Positions 1 through 7,425 of a stretch of DNA of 64,000 bases are shown piece by piece. The stretch comes from Novipirellula caenicola. Its GTDB lineage: Bacteria > Planctomycetota > Planctomycetia > Pirellulales > Pirellulaceae. The position numbers were made by a program, and so were the translations under genes. The stretch's first letter is position 1; the number at the start of each line of letters is the position of its first letter. The stretch spans positions 62,001 to 126,000 of the forward strand of contig NZ_BAABRO010000019.1 in NCBI RefSeq assembly GCF_039545035.1. The letters run 5' to 3'. The notes under the pieces are model-generated. The model was not told the DNA's origin and did not search any database. It saw nothing but the letters and a program-made list of their open reading frames with translations.

Positions 1-286
1 CCGCTTCGCAATCGACAAACCGCTTCGCAGTGGCATGCCCGCTTCGCAATGACTTAGTCGCTTCGCGATGGAAGCAATGCGTGCCCGATGGGACATTCGC
101 ACGCCCCCACGCAATCTTGGTCTTTCGCTGAAGCTTGGTTTTTCAATAGGTTCCCCCGACGATGGTCCGTTGCGATTGAACCGCAATTACCGGCGCTGCT
201 GCTAGTGCGCGTATCGGATCTGCCTTGACGCTCCCCTGGTTGGTTTCTTATTTACCAGAATCCATGCCTGATCTTCCTCCATTTTG
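1..286. other. Left-edge intergenic region with spaced short repeats
   Basis: No convincing gene is seen here. The first 70 bases carry four copies of a CCGCTTCGCAATG-like word, starting near 1, 20, 39 and 58, so they recur about every 19-20 bases. The period is not a multiple of three, so the repeat is not a coding one. The rest (70-286) is ordinary unstructured sequence leading to the lipoprotein gene. Confidence 0.5.
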
Positions 287-904
287 ATGGCCTTCGCTAT
301 GACCCGGATTTTGTTGAACTCTACCCTTTTTGCTTTCCTACTCGTCGCGACCGTCGGTTGTGGCGGTTCCGAGGATGTTGCCCAGCAAGCATCCCCCAAA
401 GCCAATGTCGCCAGCACCACGGCAAAATCGCCTGCCGAAACCTCGGCAACCGACGTGGTGAGTCAATTTTTGGACCAAGTTCGTCGCGGCGGAGAGAATT
501 CAGGCGCCGGCGAATTGCTGACCCAACGAGCCCAATCGGAACTCAAACGGATTGGTCGCACCGTGCAACCGATTGGTTCGCCGGACGCTCGTTTTAACGT
601 GACCCAGGCGCGTGAAGTGCCGAATGAACCTAATTCAATGCTGGTCCAAAGCATCTGGAGCGAACCAGGCCCCGAAGGCACCCAAAATGACTTCGAAGTC
701 GTCTGGGCTGTGCAACGCGAAACCGCAGGCTGGCGGATCTCGGGCCTCGCAATGGAGATCGATCCTACCGAGCCACCGATCGTGATCGACTTTGAAAACG
801 GCGACGAAATGGCCAAGCTGCTGACCGGCAGCGAGGGATCCGAAACGTCAAGCGAAAATGGCGCACAAGCGGCCAAACCTGCCGCCGAAGCGGTTTCTCG
901 CTAA
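287..904 (+). CDS. Putative lipoprotein, unknown function
   Basis: About 205 residues. A short basic N-terminus is followed by a hydrophobic stretch and a lipobox-like ATVGC, so the protein is probably lipid-anchored at the cysteine. After a Ser/Ala/Thr-rich linker comes a folded segment of about 130 residues starting around TDVVSQFLDQVRRGGENSGA. Its pattern (FLDQVRRG, then a part ending in VQRETAGWRISGLAMEID) resembles small alpha+beta domains of the NTF2-like type seen in planctomycete lipoproteins; that is inference. The tail is low complexity. Neither ATG 287 nor ATG 299 has a clear Shine-Dalgarno site; 299 would give a tighter signal peptide. No neighbour suggests a pathway. Confidence 0.75.
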   Translation: MAFAMTRILLNSTLFAFLLVATVGCGGSEDVAQQASPKANVASTTAKSPAETSATDVVSQFLDQVRRGGENSGAGELLTQRAQSELKRIGRTVQPIGSPDARFNVTQAREVPNEPNSMLVQSIWSEPGPEGTQNDFEVVWAVQRETAGWRISGLAMEIDPTEPPIVIDFENGDEMAKLLTGSEGSETSSENGAQAAKPAAEAVSR

Positions 905-1404
905 GAATTCTGGCAAAATTTATCATTGCCATTTGTTCACTGATTTGCCCCGCAATACGTCGAGGGCAAACACCACCCGAACGGCCTGCTGTGGCCGGAA
1001 AAATCGGCACAACCTGAACTAAAAAGGTTCAGATTTGGCTGATTTTGAGCACATTCCTTGTGACATTCTTACCCAGCTTCACATTCCGAAGCTTGCGGCA
1101 CGCGAAATGCCGTGATTCGTCCGCCGTCAAATTCAAGCAAAAAATCCTTGCATGGATCGTATTGGGTGGATTGACACGATTTTTCCCAAGGTTACTGTAG
1201 CGGCGAAATTGCGCGAGCCGTAAACCCAGCCCATACCCCCTATCTTGAAACGATAGGGACCTGGAACACGGTTCGAAGATCTTTCGGTAGTCGATGATGT
1301 TATCGGCGGTTGGATCGACGCGATGGGCCGTGGGATTATGGCCTAAATAAATTTTGATGTGCGAATTCGGATCGCACCAAACTCCGAACACTTGGGAGAT
1401 CTTT
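905..1404. other. Long leader region of the Cys-rich protein gene
   Basis: This 500-base gap holds no convincing gene. It contains a sigma70-like promoter (1171-1198) and, between it and the start at 1405, two small hairpins: arms 1238-1244/1252-1258 (CCCTATC/GATAGGG) and 1359-1364/1372-1377 (GTGCGA/TCGCAC). The transcript would have a leader of roughly 200 bases, longer than expected for an ordinary gene. Confidence 0.4.
1171..1198 (+). promoter_or_regulatory. Candidate sigma70-type promoter
   Basis: A perfect -35 box TTGACA (1171-1176) is separated by 16 bases from TACTGT (1193-1198). It lies about 200 bases upstream of the Cys-rich secreted protein start, on the same strand, with no gene in between. 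The assignment is by consensus match only. Confidence 0.4.
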
Positions 1405-2115
1405 ATGAATCGGACTGTGGTGAGCGGCATTGCCGCATTCGCACTGTTGATCGGTGCAGCAGTAGTCATGAGCGAAACCGCTGAAGCAGGACACCATGGC
1501 GGTGGACTTTTCAGCCGACTGCACGCCAAACAGTGTGGCGGTGGATGCGCTCAACCGTCGTGCGGCGGTTGTGCTGTTGAAAAAAGCTGTGGCGGTGGAT
1601 TGTTCGCACGCTTGAAGGCCAAGCACGCAGCTCCTTGCTGTGCTGCTGAACCCGTTTGCTGCGAGCCAGCACCTGCACCTGTTTGCTGCGAACCAGCACC
1701 GGCGCCAGTTTGCTGCGAGCCAGCTCCAGCACCTGCATGCTGCCCTGAGCCAACCTGTGGCCACAAGAAGCATTGCGGCTTGTTCGGCAAACTGAAAGCC
1801 CGCAAGAGCGGCTGCGGATGTGCAGCTGAGCCAACTTGCTGCGAAGCAGCACCGGTTGTCGAAGCTCCTTGCTGTGGTGGCGAAGTTGCTGCACCCGCAC
1901 CTGCAGCTCCTTGCTGTGGTGGCGATGCTCCTGCTGCTGTTCAAAGCAGCGAAGGCTTCGAACTTGCTCCAGGCGAAACTCTCGTTCCTGGCAGCGTTAC
2001 CACTGGCGCTGCTGCTGAAGCCGCTCCAGCTCCAGAAGCTGCTCCCGCTCCTGCTCCAGAGAGCAGCAGCGATGCACCTCCAGCTCCAACTGCTGACGCT
2101 AACACCGACATCTAG
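1405..2115 (+). CDS. Secreted cysteine-rich repeat protein
   Basis: 236 residues. The start at ATG 1405 is preceded by GGGAG at 1394-1398 and gives a clean signal peptide (MNRTVVSGIAAFALLIGAAV, cleavage near ETAEA). The mature protein is low complexity and cysteine-rich. It contains HHGGGLFSRLHAKQCGGGCA-type blocks with the recurring phrase G-L-F-x-[RK]-L-[HK]-A-[KR] (three times), paired CC motifs, and three tandem copies of CCEPAPAPV encoded by a 27-base repeat at 1654-1734. The C-terminal third is Ala/Pro/Glu-rich. No enzyme motif is visible. Oxidised outside the cytoplasm, the many CC pairs could form inter-chain disulfides, so a structural surface role is plausible but inferred. It has its own promoter and terminator, so it is probably monocistronic. 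Confidence 0.85.
   Translation: MNRTVVSGIAAFALLIGAAVVMSETAEAGHHGGGLFSRLHAKQCGGGCAQPSCGGCAVEKSCGGGLFARLKAKHAAPCCAAEPVCCEPAPAPVCCEPAPAPVCCEPAPAPACCPEPTCGHKKHCGLFGKLKARKSGCGCAAEPTCCEAAPVVEAPCCGGEVAAPAPAAPCCGGDAPAAVQSSEGFELAPGETLVPGSVTTGAAAEAAPAPEAAPAPAPESSSDAPPAPTADANTDI
1654..1734 (+). repeat. Three tandem 27-base coding repeats
   Basis: Three back-to-back 27-base units (1654-1680, 1681-1707, 1708-1734) each encode V-C-C-E-P-A-P-A-P. They differ mostly at third codon positions, which suggests selection on the protein or an old duplication. Confidence 0.85.
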
Positions 2116-2123
2116 TCGAAGCG

Positions 2124-2145
2124 GGTCTAACCATCGTGTTAGACC
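2124..2145. repeat. Hairpin just after the Cys-rich gene
   Basis: GGTCTAAC (2124-2131) and GTTAGACC (2138-2145) form a perfect 8-bp stem with a 6-base loop. It starts 8 bases after the stop codon and precedes the stronger terminator at 2163. Confidence 0.6.
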
Positions 2146-2162
2146 AAACAGCGAAGATCTTG

Positions 2163-2201
2163 AAACCTCGCCGATTCCAAACGGAATCAGCGAGGTTTTT
2201 T
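2163..2201 (+). terminator. Rho-independent terminator
   Basis: AACCTCGC (2164-2171) pairs with GCGAGGTT (2190-2197). The stem continues through GATTCC/GGAATC to an AAAC loop and is followed by a T run (2196-2201). It sits directly downstream of the Cys-rich protein gene and is one of the clearest terminators in the window. Confidence 0.85.
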
Positions 2202-2281
2202 CATGCGCTGGCGGCTAGCCTTTGGTGCGTGATGCAGAGAAGCGAGCCCGATGCCACGTGTTCGCCGCAGCGGCACGAAGG

Positions 2282-3448
2282 TCACTCGCTTAGCAAGTCG
2301 ATGATGTCGGGCCGCAACCGGCTGACATCATTCTGGTCCTCGAGGTCGTCGGGCTTTAGATACAGCCGGTCTTGCTGATCCGCGTCGCGAACGTAGTACC
2401 ATCGCGATGTCGACACCGCGACCGAGCCATTGTCGCTACACGTCGTCACACGTGGTTGGAATTCGGAATCGCTGCTAGCCCAAGTCGATGGATCGATCAG
2501 TCGATCGGGCTCAGTCTTGATCTTGGCCAACAGCGCGGGCAACGAATTTGCATTGACCACTCGCTTGTCACGCACGGGACCTAGATCGCTGACGATCATC
2601 GGCACCCGATGATGACAACTACGCAGCGGCCCTGCGCGATAGCCGATCGCATCATTTTGCCCGAGACTAAAACCGCTGGTTCCCGCCAACACCACGATCG
2701 GATCCAAATCGCCGACGTACTCGAACAGCAACGCCAACATGCGATCCAACAGCCGGACTTGGCAACCGTAAGTCCGCATCCACGCCACCGCAAGATCGGG
2801 ATGCGATTGCTCGGTCAACTTGGCCTGCGGCGTCATCACATCGGGAAAGACCCACGGGGGCATCTCGCAATCGGCTTCATCCAGTGCCGCATCGGTCTCG
2901 GGCAACAGATCCAATTCTTCGCTTGGTTCGCCTGCCGACAGCTCGTCAGCATCCAGCGGCACCAGCCATCGGGGCGCATCCCAGCAGTGGACCAACGATT
3001 GCGTGTGCAACCACCATACGGCCGCCGGGTCGGGATCCTCGATTCGCGAAAACAGGCTCGCAAAGACGCGGGCGAGATGTGTTTCTTCGAGCTCTTCGGC
3101 CGGCAACTGATCCGCAGCCGGCGGATCCAAGTCAATCAGCCAAGATTGGTCAAAATCAGCATCCAACGACTGCTGTGACACTCGAGGATCGTCGGTGATC
3201 AGTTCGACGGTTCCCAATTCGTTCCAGCGTGGGATCCAGTGGTCGGGATCGTGCGAAGAGGGCGGCCGAAACCAATCCGCCAACACCTTCAATCCATCGT
3301 CGTGCTCGGCGATCGCTCGATCCCATAGACAACCGCGGCTAGCGAGCAAGTCGATCGCGGGCGTTTCATTCCACGAAGCCCCATAGCAACCGAGTGCGGA
3401 TGCAGCCAAGCCTTCGACCGAGATCACGATCATTTTTCGCTCATTCAT
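2282..3448 (-). CDS. Sulfatase-fold protein, probably not a sulfatase
   Basis: 388 residues, slightly shorter than typical arylsulfatases. The N-terminus MIVISVEGLAASALGCYG followed by ETPAIDLLASRG matches the first strand and helix of the sulfatase/alkaline-phosphatase superfamily. The late segment VVLAGTSGFSLGQ with GPLRSCHHRVPMIVSDLG corresponds to the region that normally reads TSDHG..LG and then a substrate-loop HVP. The catalytic Cys/Ser (CxPSR) is absent, the usual Asp-Asp after the first strand is Glu-Gly, and the DHG metal ligands are Ser-Gly-Phe, so metal-dependent sulfate hydrolysis is unlikely. No signal peptide is seen, so it should be cytoplasmic. Start at 3448 or ATG 3433. Confidence 0.75.
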   Translation of the reverse strand: MNERKMIVISVEGLAASALGCYGASWNETPAIDLLASRGCLWDRAIAEHDDGLKVLADWFRPPSSHDPDHWIPRWNELGTVELITDDPRVSQQSLDADFDQSWLIDLDPPAADQLPAEELEETHLARVFASLFSRIEDPDPAAVWWLHTQSLVHCWDAPRWLVPLDADELSAGEPSEELDLLPETDAALDEADCEMPPWVFPDVMTPQAKLTEQSHPDLAVAWMRTYGCQVRLLDRMLALLFEYVGDLDPIVVLAGTSGFSLGQNDAIGYRAGPLRSCHHRVPMIVSDLGPVRDKRVVNANSLPALLAKIKTEPDRLIDPSTWASSDSEFQPRVTTCSDNGSVAVSTSRWYYVRDADQQDRLYLKPDDLEDQNDVSRLRPDIIDLLSE

Positions 3449-3667
3449 GGGCGTTACTTTGACGAACCCGCCGATTCGCTACAACCGGCCCATCCGGCAA
3501 AAGACAGCAAAGTTCCCGGCAGGGTTGCCGCGATCGAGCCGAAACGGCCAACGGCTGTGACGTAGCGTTGAGAGTCATGCGATGGGTCACGTGACGCCCC
3601 GGGGTCAAACAAGACTTCACGATTCTGAATTTTCCTGATTCATCCAATTGCGGAAACCAACCGAGCA

Positions 3668-4585
3668 ATGAATTACACTTCCACTGTAGCTCCCTTTGGC
3701 ATTCCTGTGGCTGTGCCTGCAATGAACGAACCTCGCAATCCAAGCGATTCCGCTGCTGCCGCGACGGTGCCACAACCGGCTCCGCCGCTGCCGGATCGAA
3801 TTCGTAGTGAAGTTTGGGATGTGCCTTTTGATCATCTAACGCTTGCCGAAGCGGTGGATTGGATCGAGTGCTTGGTTCAGCGACGTGTCCCCAGTTACGT
3901 GATCACCGCAAATCTAAACTACTGCATGCTGCATCATCGCGATCCCGCGGTCGGCGCGATCACCGACGACGCGGACCTAATCCTTGCCGACGGACAACCG
4001 ATTGTATTGCGGAGCCGATTGTCCAAAGCACCGATTCCCGAACGGGTCGCCGGCAGCGAAATGATCTACCACCTAGCCGAACGCTGCAGCGATAACGGTT
4101 GGGGAATCTACTTTCTTGGTGGTGAAGAGGGCGTGGCGGCACAGTGCGCCAACAAGCTACAAACAATGTATCCCGGGCTGAAGATTTCGGGCGTCGAATC
4201 GCCGCCGTTTCGCCAACTCAGCGAACGCGAACAACATGAACAGGATCAACGCATCAAGAAATCAGGTGCAGCAATCCTGTTGGTCGCATTTGGGCAACCC
4301 AAAGGCGAGAAATGGATCCACGAGAACTACAAACGATTGGGGATCCCGGTCAGCATCCAGCTCGGCGCGTCGTTTGACTTTATCGCCGGAACGGCCAAGC
4401 GAGCACCGATGGCTTGGCAAAAGATCGGGATGGAATGGGCTTATCGGATGTGCAGCGACCCGAAACGGCTCGTCCCTCGCTACGCAAAAAACGCGACCTT
4501 TTTATTGGGCGCGTTGATCGAAGATTGGAAGCGTTTGGTCACAAGTTGGGGAATGGGCGATTGGAGCAATCGCCCCGAGCGATAA
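3668..4585 (+). CDS. WecG/TagA/CpsF family glycosyltransferase
   Basis: 305 residues, of which the first 40 form a variable Pro/Ala-rich extension (an internal ATG at 3722 is possible). The core follows the GT26 family closely: VITANLNYCMLHHRDP, then DADLILADGQPIVLRSR, the GSEMIYHLAERC segment, IYFLGGEEGVA, VAFGQPKGEKWI and the final GASFDFIAGTAKRAP-x-W-x-x-x-G-x-EW. Family members transfer N-acetylmannosamine or a related sugar to a lipid-linked acceptor at the inner membrane during polysaccharide synthesis. No other polysaccharide gene is adjacent, so donor and acceptor are unknown. No N-terminal membrane helix is seen; association with the membrane would be peripheral. Confidence 0.9.
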   Translation: MNYTSTVAPFGIPVAVPAMNEPRNPSDSAAAATVPQPAPPLPDRIRSEVWDVPFDHLTLAEAVDWIECLVQRRVPSYVITANLNYCMLHHRDPAVGAITDDADLILADGQPIVLRSRLSKAPIPERVAGSEMIYHLAERCSDNGWGIYFLGGEEGVAAQCANKLQTMYPGLKISGVESPPFRQLSEREQHEQDQRIKKSGAAILLVAFGQPKGEKWIHENYKRLGIPVSIQLGASFDFIAGTAKRAPMAWQKIGMEWAYRMCSDPKRLVPRYAKNATFLLGALIEDWKRLVTSWGMGDWSNRPER

Positions 4586-4631
4586 ACGCATTGCTCGCGG
4601 GTGTCCTAACCGCGGCATTTGAAATGCCCCC

Positions 4632-4778
4632 ACGAAAGTCTTGACGGCTTGTTGATTTAGTGAAGGTTCCTGCGGCAAGGGGTGTAGGATGGACTTCCTA
4701 GTCCGTCAATGGTGGATTCGACGGACTAGGAAGTCCATCGTACAACTAAATCAACAAACAGTTGACGACTTCCGCTAC
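4632..4778. repeat. Nested inverted repeats (one element inside another)
   Basis: The inner element has 24-base arms at 4684-4707 (starting GTAGGATGGACTTCC) and 4720-4743 (ending GGAAGTCCATCGTAC), complementary at 23 of 24 positions. It sits inside a second pair of arms, TTGTTGATTTAGT (4649-4661) and ACTAAATCAACAA (4745-4757). These carry the flanks CTTGACGGC and GTTGACGACTTCCGCTAC that recur in other intergenic repeats of this window. The block fills the gap between two convergent genes. Confidence 0.8.
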
Positions 4779-4805
4779 GAGGTCTGGCGTCCGCTACGAC
4801 TACCT

Positions 4806-6251
4806 TTAGCTAGCTGCGGCAGCAGGCTTCTTTTTCGGCTTGTAGATTTCGGTGGCCGTACCGAAGTGGACTTCGCCTGCGTTCATCAACGTTTCGCTGA
4901 GTGTCGGGTGCGGGTGAACGCTTTCGGTGATGTCATGCACTTCGCAACCCATCTCGATCGCCAACACGGCTTCGGCGATCAATTCGCCTGCACCGCTGCC
5001 GACGATGCCACAACCGAGCACGCGTTGGGTCTCCGGATCGACCAACCATTTGGTTAACCCATCGGTGATGTTCAAAGCTTGAGCGCGGCCGCTCGCGGCC
5101 CATGGATAAACTTCGACATCGACCTTGCGGCCGGCCGCCTTGGCTTCGCCTTCGGTCAAACCGGCCCAGGCAATTTCGGGGTCGGTAAAGACCACTGCGG
5201 GAATCGCAACTTTGTCAAACGCGGCAGGTTTGCCCGCGATGACTTCGGCTGCCACGCGGCCTTCGTGGGTCGCTTTGTGAGCGAGCATTGGATCGCCTGC
5301 GACGTCACCAATCGCGAAAATATGCGGGTCGGCGGTACGTTGCTGAGCGTCACATTCGATGAAGCCGCGGTCATTGACCACCACGTTGGTGTTTTCCAAT
5401 CCGAGCCCGCGAGTCACCGGACGACGTCCGATGCTGATCAGCACGCGATCGAATTTTTCATGACCAAAGTGGGCGGGACCTTCAAAGGTGACTTGGATCT
5501 TGTCGCCGTCTTCGGCCAATGAGCCGACTTTGGTATTGAGCAGCACGCGGCCATCGCACATTTGGTTGATGCGTTTGGCGAGCGGTTTGACGAGGTCCCG
5601 ATCGGCTCCGGGCAACAAGCCTTCGGCGAGCTCGACCACCGTGACTTTCGAGCCGAGATGAGCATACACGCTGCCCATTTCCAACCCGATGTAACCGCCA
5701 CCGACGACCAACAAGGTTTCGGGGATATCGGCGAGCGCGAGAGCACCGGTGCTGTCCATCACACGATCGCTGCCAATGTCGAACGCGGGCGGCATGGTCG
5801 GCACGCTGCCGGTCGCGACGATGCAGTGGTCGAAGGTCAATTCGCCACCCTCGGGGATTGATTCGTCATCGCCTTCGAGTTTCAGTGTGGTCGAGTTCAG
5901 GAACGTGCCCCGCGCTTGGATCACGGTCACGTTGCGGCGTTTCGCCAATTGGCCCAAACCGCCGGTCAAATTCGAGATCACTTTCTCTTTGCGAGCTCGC
6001 ACTTTGTCGACATCGATCTTGGGTTTTTCGTCATACACGACGCCCCAATCTTCACGCAGCTCGTCCACTTCGCTGATCACCTTGGCAACATGCAGAAGCG
6101 CCTTGCTAGGGATACAGCCACGCAGCAGACAGGTGCCACCGAGTCGAGGCTCGGCTTCGACGATCGTCACATCAAGGCCTTCGTCGGCAGCCAAAAACGC
6201 GGCTGCGTAACCACCAGGACCACCACCGAGAACAACAACAGGACTATGCAT
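4806..6251 (-). CDS. lpdA: Dihydrolipoyl dehydrogenase (E3)
   Basis: 481 residues from ATG 6251; 20 further codons upstream are open but precede the conserved N-terminus. The FAD-binding [17 protein letters not shown] is followed by the redox pair in [12 protein letters not shown] (C41, C46). Then come the second dinucleotide fold ([19 protein letters not shown]), a later FAD contact ([17 protein letters not shown]) and the C-terminal dimerisation domain with catalytic His in HPHPTLSET. It reoxidises dihydrolipoamide with NAD+ as the shared E3 subunit of 2-oxoacid dehydrogenases and glycine cleavage. No E1/E2 gene is next to it. The gene follows rpsD on the same strand but a hairpin at 6356 separates them. 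Confidence 0.96.
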   Translation of the reverse strand: MHSPVVVLGGGPGGYAAAFLAADEGLDVTIVEAEPRLGGTCLLRGCIPSKALLHVAKVISEVDELREDWGVVYDEKPKIDVDKVRARKEKVISNLTGGLGQLAKRRNVTVIQARGTFLNSTTLKLEGDDESIPEGGELTFDHCIVATGSVPTMPPAFDIGSDRVMDSTGALALADIPETLLVVGGGYIGLEMGSVYAHLGSKVTVVELAEGLLPGADRDLVKPLAKRINQMCDGRVLLNTKVGSLAEDGDKIQVTFEGPAHFGHEKFDRVLISIGRRPVTRGLGLENTNVVVNDRGFIECDAQQRTADPHIFAIGDVAGDPMLAHKATHEGRVAAEVIAGKPAAFDKVAIPAVVFTDPEIAWAGLTEGEAKAAGRKVDVEVYPWAASGRAQALNITDGLTKWLVDPETQRVLGCGIVGSGAGELIAEAVLAIEMGCEVHDITESVHPHPTLSETLMNAGEVHFGTATEIYKPKKKPAAAAS

Positions 6252-6355
6252 CAGAGGAGATTGCCTCTCAAAAAAGCGATTAGGACGATTCGTAAAGCCA
6301 GCCTGCCGCAACCATTCGTTTCGGCTGCGAGGCCAAAGGAGACGCCATTATAAAC

Positions 6356-6383
6356 AGAACCGGCAACCTAAATTGCCGGTTCT
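6356..6383 (-). terminator. Hairpin between rpsD and lpdA
   Basis: AGAACCGGCAA (6356-6366) and TTGCCGGTTCT (6373-6383) form a perfect 11-bp stem with a 6-base loop. Read on the minus strand it follows rpsD and is followed by GTTTATAAT, a weak U-rich tail. It probably ends or attenuates the rpsD transcript before lpdA. Confidence 0.6.
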
Positions 6384-6502
6384 GATGGATGACCATGTAC
6401 CAAGCCGGCGGCAAACCAAAGTGGGCTCGACACAAAAAAGTGTGGTTTCACCCGAACTTTGGGGGGCTTGATACGCAAAGGGAAACGCAGGATCGCGAAT
6501 GC

Positions 6503-7111
6503 TTATCGTGACAAGAATTCGACGACGCTGTTCGCATCCACGGGCAAACTGATGTCGCTCGCTCCGGGAAGTCCCAACACGGTTGCCTTCAAGTTTTCGC
6601 TATCGAAGGTGACCCAATCCAGTGCGTCGGGCGAAGCGTTGGCGATCACGCCGCGATAAAGATTCTTCAAATTTTCACGACCACGGACTTCGACGATATC
6701 GCCAGGGCGAAGCTGGTAGCTTGGCTTGGTGACCTTCACGCCGTTGACGCGGAAGTGACCGTGGGTGATGCCTTGGCGTGCTTGAGGACGAGTCTTGGTG
6801 AAACCAACGCGGCGAACCACGTTGTCCAAACGACGCTCGCACATCAACAGCAACAATTCACCGGTGTTACCCGATTTACGACCAACCGCATCAAAGTAAC
6901 GACGAAGCTGACGCTCGCCCAAACCATAATAGTGCTTGATCTTTTGCTTCTCCATCAACGCCATCCCGTAGTTACTCGGGCGACGTCCACGAACGTGCAT
7001 CCCGGGCGGGGTGTTACGTCGGTCCAATGCACGTGCGGCACCGGCGGTTTCATAAAGAAGGGCACCGAGGCGACGGTTGATTCTTGCTTTGGGGCCTGTG
7101 TATCGGGCCAT
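6503..7111 (-). CDS. rpsD: 30S ribosomal protein S4
   Basis: 202 residues, the normal length. The N-terminal ARYTGPKARINRRLG lacks the zinc-binding cysteines (the C-minus form). The NYGMALMEKQKIKHYYGLGE segment and the S4 RNA-binding domain (MCERRLDNVVRRVGFTKTR, then ITHGHFRVNG and LRPGDIVEVR) are all intact. S4 nucleates 16S rRNA folding and in many bacteria represses its own operon. Here it stands apart from the usual S13-S11-rpoA cluster. The 300-base region upstream shows no gene and would include its promoter. Confidence 0.97.
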   Translation of the reverse strand: MARYTGPKARINRRLGALLYETAGAARALDRRNTPPGMHVRGRRPSNYGMALMEKQKIKHYYGLGERQLRRYFDAVGRKSGNTGELLLLMCERRLDNVVRRVGFTKTRPQARQGITHGHFRVNGVKVTKPSYQLRPGDIVEVRGRENLKNLYRGVIANASPDALDWVTFDSENLKATVLGLPGASDISLPVDANSVVEFLSR

Positions 7112-7425
7112 ACTGCTTTACCTTTTTGCGTCCAGGACGCGGTTTGGGGACATCGGCAGGAGGAAGTCGCTGAGCAACAAAATCTGCAAGCGAACTACTG
7201 CCAGCGTGCGATTCGCGGGGGGACGGAAAAATCCGTCCAACTCCACTACTGGTGTCGACCATTGACACCAGGCGTTCACACATCGAATTCGAGGAAGCCC
7301 GAAAGTGTCGCTTCCGGAGCCAATTTTGACAAGAGGAAGCGGGACGAATTGGGCTAGAAACGCGGAAAACAGGCCAAAATCACCCGCGTCTGCCGATCGC
7401 GGTGAGATTTCCGCCCCCCGGCGGC
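7112..7425. other. Intergenic region upstream of rpsD
   Basis: About 310 bases between the rpsD start and the end of the sigma54 activator gene. I see no protein gene or strong repeat in it. It must hold the rpsD promoter and leader, but I cannot point to a specific box or to an S4-binding pseudoknot with confidence. Confidence 0.4.

Noticed and set aside
2609-3178. 189-codon plus-strand frame across the sulfatase-fold gene
   Set aside because: Antisense shadow of a gene with clear family motifs; its product has no recognisable domain.
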